A stretch of DNA of 64,000 nt, taken from NCBI GenBank assembly GCA_024138015.1, contig JAMXBB010000011.1:82457934-82521933 (forward strand), read 5' to 3'. Shown one piece after another: positions 58,311 through 64,000 of this stretch. The position numbers and the translations under genes were made by a program. Source of the DNA: Lumnitzera littorea. Lineage: Eukaryota > Streptophyta > Magnoliopsida > Myrtales > Combretaceae. The notes below the pieces were generated by a model, which ran no database searches, was not told the origin of the DNA, and worked only from the letters and a program-made list of their open reading frames with translations. How positions within the stretch are numbered: the first letter of the stretch is position 1; each line of letters opens with the position of its first letter.

Positions 58311-58748
58311 ATGCAGGTGGCAAAGAAAGCAGACATTCCAATGGGCAATGCAATGATTTTGGATGCAGAACCACTGTCAACAATAAAACCTCAGAGCTCC
58401 TACGAGGTTGTTCGAAAGCTCGCTTCGGGCAATGCAGTGGTGCTGTTCAGCATGAGCGGATGTTGCATGTGCACTGTGGCGAAGCGCCTCCTCTTCAGCC
58501 TCGGGGTCGGCCCCACTGTCATCGAACTTGATGAGATTGATCAAGCCGATGGAGGAACTGGTTACACTGCCCGCGATGTCGAGGCGGTGCTCCACCAGCT
58601 GGCGGCGGAAGGAAAGCAGCAGCAGCAGCTGGTACCAGCAGTTTTTGTGGGTGGGAAGTTCTTGGGTGGGATTGAAACCCTAATGGCTTGCCATATTAAT
58701 GGAAGTCTTGTTCCTCTTCTCAAAGATGCTGGTGCACTTTGGCTGTGA
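58311..58748 (+). CDS. CC-type (class III, ROXY-like) glutaredoxin, 145 aa
   Basis: Intact single-exon frame. The thioredoxin fold begins near residue 30 (YEVVRKLASGNAVVLFS). The redox centre CCMC is at residues 51-54, the signature of the land-plant CC-type glutaredoxins. The glutathione-contacting VP (108-109) and GG (119-120) motifs are present. The C-terminus carries LVPLL (133-137, an LxxLL motif) and the terminal ALWL (142-145). In Arabidopsis ROXY proteins ALWL is needed for repression of TGA-factor targets and interaction with corepressors, so nuclear action through TGA transcription factors is likely. A short Gln run (103-106, CAG repeat) and a non-conserved N-terminal extension are lineage features. 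GC content is higher than in the surroundings, typical for these genes. The family assignment is firm; which ROXY subgroup is not. Confidence 0.95.
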   Translation: MQVAKKADIPMGNAMILDAEPLSTIKPQSSYEVVRKLASGNAVVLFSMSGCCMCTVAKRLLFSLGVGPTVIELDEIDQADGGTGYTARDVEAVLHQLAAEGKQQQQLVPAVFVGGKFLGGIETLMACHINGSLVPLLKDAGALWL

Positions 58749-60719
58749 TTAGGGTTTTTTTTTTTTTACTTCCAGATTATTACTATCTTTAAATATCGTA
58801 GATTGCTATATTATAGGACCTAACTAATTATAATATTAACTGTGTTTTAGTTTTTATTAACAGTAAGACATACATGCGTCTAGCTTGTTACGCATGAACT
58901 ACGTAGTACTACCTGATTGACTGTGTACAAGAGATAACAATATGAAATACACAACACAGCTTATATTATCTGATATATTTGCAGCAAAAATTATTTCATG
59001 GTGCATTGAAAGCTCATTGACCAATTGGAATTATGGATTGTTTATGCTAAAAATCATTATTAAATTACCTTATATTCAGAAAAGTCACACTAGGCTTCTT
59101 TTTTTAAAAAAAAAAAATCTTTATCTACACTTTTATATTTTTGATATATTATGCCATGTGTTATGTAAATATATGCCCATCAAGACTGCTATTTAGTTAA
59201 TGTGAATATATATACATGTATGAATAATAATATCTTCTTCATTTTACATGTAAGTCAGTGATATAAATTTACTTTTGTGCCCGGAAGCTGTGAACGATAA
59301 GTCAGACTGGAGATGGAATCAAAATTCAAAAATAATATTTGGCAAGATGGTGTCCATGAAATAAGATTTAGGTGGGTGGGGGGGGAGAGGATATAAGATC
59401 AAGGAAAACCGGACATGTCCAATAAGTAGGGAACAATAGGGTCTGGCCTAAAGCACGCCTTTTGCCAGAAAATTTTGAATCGGTGATTAACCAAATTTCA
59501 TTTGGTTTTTGGATCCGCCCGACGAGCTAGTTTAGTTTCAATTTTTTTCTTCTTTACTTTCTTTGTTTTTTTCTCATCTTATATGTATCTATGTATGTAT
59601 ATATGTATATATATATATATATATATTCATTCTTGTAAAGAACTGCTTGTATTTATATTTAGAAAAAGTATATGAAGTTTTCTCTCTCTCTCTCTCTCTT
59701 TTTTTTTTTTGTGGTAATAAATTTTATCTTAAACTGTTATGAAAATGATAAATTAATTACAACCAACATGCTACAAGTTAATTATAATTAACCACGAAAT
59801 AGCACGTTACAAGATGCCTCCATTGTAAAACTTGTGTGGGGGTTCCGCTTTATTTTGTTGGAAATTTGAATTAAAACTAATTGTTCTTAATGACTTTTGT
59901 ATCTATTTTTTTCATTAATTATTTTATTTTATTTACTTATTTATTTATTTTTGTTACCTAATTCATTGCAAGACCATGAAAAACAAATAACGGGGTGGTT
60001 TGCATGGCATTGAAGAAACCACCTTTGATTGACATAACGTAATGTAGCTTCTGTTGCCAATTTGCGCATGCAGACAGATATTCTAATTATTATCACTAGC
60101 TAGCTGAGTCTTTAATCTGCCAAATTATGACTTTTCGATAACTTAATGATTGCAATTCGTTCACATTTTGATATGAATTGAAAAAAAAAAAAAATTTCTC
60201 ATAATTCTACACTTACAAGTTAAAATATAAACATAATTGACAGGATAAGCCAATACGATTTTCCTTTCCCTCAAAGTTGTAATATAAGAGCTGATGAAAA
60301 TAAAAATACATATAATACAAACATAAACAATCTTTTATGAGTTAAAATATAAAGAGCAATGGTACTTGTTACAAAGATATATTGCAAAAAATAATAACCG
60401 AAACAGGTGGTCGTGTTGTTTGTATACTTAAAACAAGTGGTAATGTTTTAAAATCTTCTTGTGGTCTATCAATTGTGGCCAAATCAGCCGGTATGATTTA
60501 AGCAACACTAACTTCAGCACTTTTATCATTTTTGAAATATAAATATAATCAAAAGGATGGATCAAATTCAATGCTTTTCCCTCTTAATTGTAATATAACC
60601 AATTTTTTTCGAGAAATCCATAGTCCGGTTCTCTCTTATTAGATTTTTCTAGCTTACGAGACATTTACATATATATGTTGTTAGGATTCCAACAGTTTAG
60701 TCAAAAGAAAAAAGAATGT
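58749..60719. other. Glutaredoxin downstream region and intergenic DNA
   Basis: A T homopolymer lies just after the stop codon and the 3' UTR is not delimited. It holds microsatellites (AT)n at about 59600-59626 and (CT)n with poly-T at about 59682-59711. No coding frame was recognised. Confidence 0.5.
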
Positions 60720-63029
60720 TGTGATTGCAGGCACAGCTTCATGCATACAAGATGATTTCTTCCCATGGTAATGGTACGAATGCTAGTGAAACAACTGGTC
60801 CAACTTTAAAGGCATGCCTTGACGTTGCAGTCTGCTAAGACCCAGAGGAAGAAGAAACCTGAATGTCTTGAATTTAATTATATGGTGTGCTATATAACTG
60901 ACAAGAATCATGCGTGAGCTCAGCAGTCAAAATTTCAGTCAATGGTCCTCCCTCTGGACCCAAAAAGACCCAGTAACGGTAAATATACGTCCTCACGCTT
61001 TCAATTTTAGGAAACAATTAGAAATTGCTGAAAACTAGAGAGATATTTTGAGTTTTCAAAACTAACGTTTTTGCATTACCTTCATTTACATAATAATTAC
61101 TCACATTTACGTATCATTTTATCTTTTTCATTATTTTATAGATCTGATTCGTCACCTAATTTGACTCGTGCTTACTACTAAAATACTAAATTGCTCAAGA
61201 AAAATGCAATCAAATGTATATATTTAGGCAAAGGACTAACTTACTGCTATATTTGAGGAGAAATTTTGTAGCGCCAATATATTTCAAGAGGTATACTAAG
61301 AATCAAAGAATACAATAGCTTTGAAAAAGTGTATTACTGTAACTTAGTCTAACCATAATGAAGGCCTTATTTTGTTGTTTTCAATAAATTCATGATTTAT
61401 GTAGGATTGCAGTAAATTTTGATTTATTTTTCTTTTAGAGACAATTTAGTTAACACGTAAAGTACATGACAGCTTACACAAAATGTAAAAATGATAGGAT
61501 ACCCATAAACATATGACACAAGCCATACATGATAGGGGACATATGTTCTAGAGTGGGTATTAGGTTGTGTAATACATACGGTTCTATAAATATCGGTTCA
61601 AAGAATTTTAAAATCCAAACTCAACCTATGACACTTAATACTTGCCATAGAACCTGCCCAACCATGCAGGGTCCAACAAATTTCATTGCCAAATCCTAAT
61701 TATTACAAAGATCTCCACAAAAACAAAATTGAATTGGATGTTTTTAAATTAATATATAGTTAAACTCGGTATAATTATGAATAAGGATATTATGTTTTTA
61801 CTACTACTAATATTATTATTATTATTTTTTGGAAAAAAACCTCATGCATAAGCATAATCTTCCCATGCACATCCGTCCTGGCTTCTACAGAGTTCAAAAT
61901 GGATTAATCTTTTCTTTTTTTTTTTTTCTTTTGACAAAACAATTTGAGCATTACGTCTAATATTTTGCACCTTGACCGTTTAGGGTGCTAGAGAATCCTT
62001 TAGCCATTTTAAAAAGCCTGTCTCAAATGGAGGGAAACCTGGAGTCCACTTTCAAGAGAAGAAAAATCTATAATGGCCAAGCCCAATTGGGTAGGCTGGT
62101 TCTCGCTAAGACTCAATGGAAATATCTTTGGGGATTACTAAATGCTCCTTATATAGAACTAAAGGGTAATTTACTTAAATAGACACCTAATTATTTAGCA
62201 TGATTTTTATTTATCTTCATCCAACTCTTTGAAATCTACACATATGTTTTAAATTGTGGCTAAAAACGTAAAATAGCCATGATTTATGATTTTTGTAGTG
62301 ATAATTTTGGAACTCTAGCAATAGATATAGTTACAATTATCCATAAAAAAATTTTTTAAAGAAAAAAGGGGGGAAGATTATGTCATAGCTTGGAAAAAAT
62401 CTAAGGCCGAATTGATTTTTATAAGAAAAGGGGTTGGTTAATTTATATGGTATTCAGATTTTAGTATTGGTAGATTATTACCTTTGGCACCAGATTGGAT
62501 GCCTTACCAATATTACCAATTACCATTGCTCTTCATGAATAAAAATGCAAAACCCCCTAGTGGCCAACCACTGCTTTCCTTTCTTGCTTCTGTATGTTGT
62601 CCTCTTTTGGCCCATCTTTTCTTATAATCAAGACTGTACTGCTTCTGGCTTCATTTAATTTGCCTAATTTGGCCACATAAATGGAATATATGGACGACTC
62701 TCCTTAATCATTATGGTCTGAAATTAACGTGCTCCTCTTGTCGCAATTCTTTAAAAGAAATCAATAAGAAAATTGTAAGCAACATCTAAATTTTTACCAT
62801 AGTGCGGATATACCTCGAACTTGACGCAAATTTAATTTCAAAACATTCATAGAATCCAGTTGCTAGAAAAATATCCTAAATTGGATTGAACTATTGAAGA
62901 AACACCAAAGTGGAACGAGGTGATGATTGGCCTTAACAGGGACCTGTTTTGTTTCCTGTACACGTTGAATGTTGTAGTCGCAGATATTTGAAAGCCATTT
63001 AGATTGTGGAGGAAAGCTAAACTGAGACT
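60720..63029. other. Intergenic stretch without recognised genes
   Basis: A possible isolated 3' terminal exon at about 60732-60840 begins after TTGTGATTGCAG, stays open for 35 codons and ends in TAA. No partner exon or homology was seen, so it is not called as a gene. A frame at 61985-62182 (plus) has no recognisable motif. Confidence 0.35.
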
Positions 63030-63368
63030 GGAAAGAAACAGTATCCTTTGGGGACTTAGTAGGAGGAATCAGATTAGACAATATACGAAAGAGAACCGAT
63101 AAAATAGTGTGGAAGTGGGAATCTAATGAAACATTTACCACTAAATCTTGTAAGCGTCAACGAGGAGATCAAGCCTCAGGGAAATGTCATGAACTGGAAC
63201 TGAATTTTGAAATTAAAATTTGGGCAAATCCCAGGAGTAGGATCTGTTCCTTCTTATGACGAAATTGTTGGAGGTTTGTCCACTAAGCAAAATCTTATAA
63301 AAACGGGCATGCTAGTTGACCTCAGATGTTCAGAATGTTCGACAGAAACCACTCCACTACATGTATAA
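63030..63368 (+). pseudogene. LINE relic: reverse-transcriptase zinc-binding domain
   Basis: The plus strand reads DKIVWKWESNETFTTKS (63098-63148), the start of the plant LINE zf-RVT domain. After a gap come KIWANPRSRICSFLWRN (about 63214) and, after a frameshift, LSTKQNLIKTGMLVDLRCSEC (63276 on) with TTPLHV before TAA at 63366-63368. The order, W-x-S...FLWR...LPTKxNL...C-x-x-C, is that of the zinc-binding domain after LINE reverse transcriptase. The reverse transcriptase itself is not present upstream, so this is a short, frameshifted, inactive fragment. Confidence 0.5.
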
Positions 63369-64000
63369 AGTGTAACAGCGAAGCTTCCGAAGTTTAAGAG
63401 CAAAGAGCAACCCTGCAGATAAGAGAATGAAGCAATGGAGGATGTACATACATGTGCATGTATATATATATATATATAGTTAGAAGTAAATGTTTTGCTA
63501 ACCTTTTGAATTTTCTCATAAAAGCTGGATGGTGATTCTTTCCTCTCGCATTCATTTATGTTAAGTGATGAACATCTTTCAGCCTTTTATTTTTAGCATG
63601 GACACAAAATGCAAGCTGAAACTTTTGGCCCAACCTTTCCTACCACCAATTGGTAGTTCTCCCTACATTTAGCCTATTTTTTTCACTGCTTTTGCTTTCT
63701 CTGCACAATCCTAGATATGGGTGAATGAATCATCCCACCATACGGTTGTTTTACTTGGTTTTCCAACATTTTAATGTAATGCATTTTAGAGTAAGGTTGT
63801 TTTTCTTTTTCAATCTTTGTCATATTGTTCTTTCTAAGTTAATTTGTTAGTGAACTTGATAAATAAAAAACTAAAAAAAAAACGTATAGGTTATTGTTAT
63901 GACCTAAAATTAGATTAGAAAAATAATAGTTTAATAATTTAGTTTTCTTTTAATATGTGTAGTTAGATATTAGTTAATAATAGTTTTGATATTAGTAACA
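63369..64000. other. AT-rich end of window
   Basis: Holds an (AT)n microsatellite at about 63461-63478 and no recognised gene. Confidence 0.5.

Noticed and set aside
58377..58595. 72-aa minus-strand frame inside the glutaredoxin
   Set aside because: Shadow of the glutaredoxin, whose active-site and C-terminal motifs are intact on the plus strand.
62863..63141. 92-aa minus-strand frame
   Set aside because: The plus strand here reads as a LINE zinc-binding domain relic; the minus frame has no motif.
1..64000. CRISPR arrays, bacterial operons, tRNA or rRNA genes
   Set aside because: No regularly spaced short repeats with unique spacers, and no recognisable tRNA or rRNA sequence were seen; the window is plant nuclear DNA.

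Overview
The window looks like nuclear DNA of a flowering plant, probably a eudicot. It is AT-rich, gene-poor, full of decayed Ty3/gypsy LTR retrotransposons, and its few intact genes are plant-type. No bacterial, organellar or CRISPR-like features were seen, and no tRNA or rRNA genes were recognised. All boundaries were read by eye, without alignment or database search.

Two retrotransposon families account for roughly 35 kb. Family A has LTRs of about 0.87 kb, a primer site matching initiator tRNA-Met, and one gag-pol frame. Copy A1 covers 1-6206, its 5' LTR cut by the window edge. Copy A2 (30277-37901) is nested inside a family B element. Family B has about 0.45-kb LTRs, a Tat-type gag, a pol with an additional RNase H, and a very long 3' region. 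Copy B1 (about 21785-39865) is 5'-truncated and interrupted by A2. Copy B2 (47195-about 57915) has both LTRs. Every gag and pol frame is broken by stops and frameshifts.

The most unusual structure is in the 3' region of family B. After pol comes a tandem array of about 87 bp units (five in B1, three in B2). Next is a long gene on the opposite strand, with a predicted plant-type N-terminal domain and a coiled-coil C-terminal part. Two short GT-AG introns sit at matching places in both copies. Introns on the antisense strand would escape splicing of the element's genomic RNA.

Between the elements lie two plausible host genes. One encodes a 135-aa plant protein of unknown function (10596-11003) with an overlapping upstream ATG. 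The other encodes an intact CC-type (ROXY-like) glutaredoxin (58311-58748) with a TATA box and a CT-rich leader; the 3' LTR of B2 ends about 400 bp upstream of its start codon. A PPR-protein pseudogene fragment lies just right of B1, and a LINE zinc-binding relic lies near 63 kb. The rest is AT-rich intergenic DNA with microsatellites, tandem duplications, a MITE-like element, and a dispersed repeat family present in inverted orientation at 13-16 kb and 42-46 kb, the latter split by a 3.2-kb insertion.
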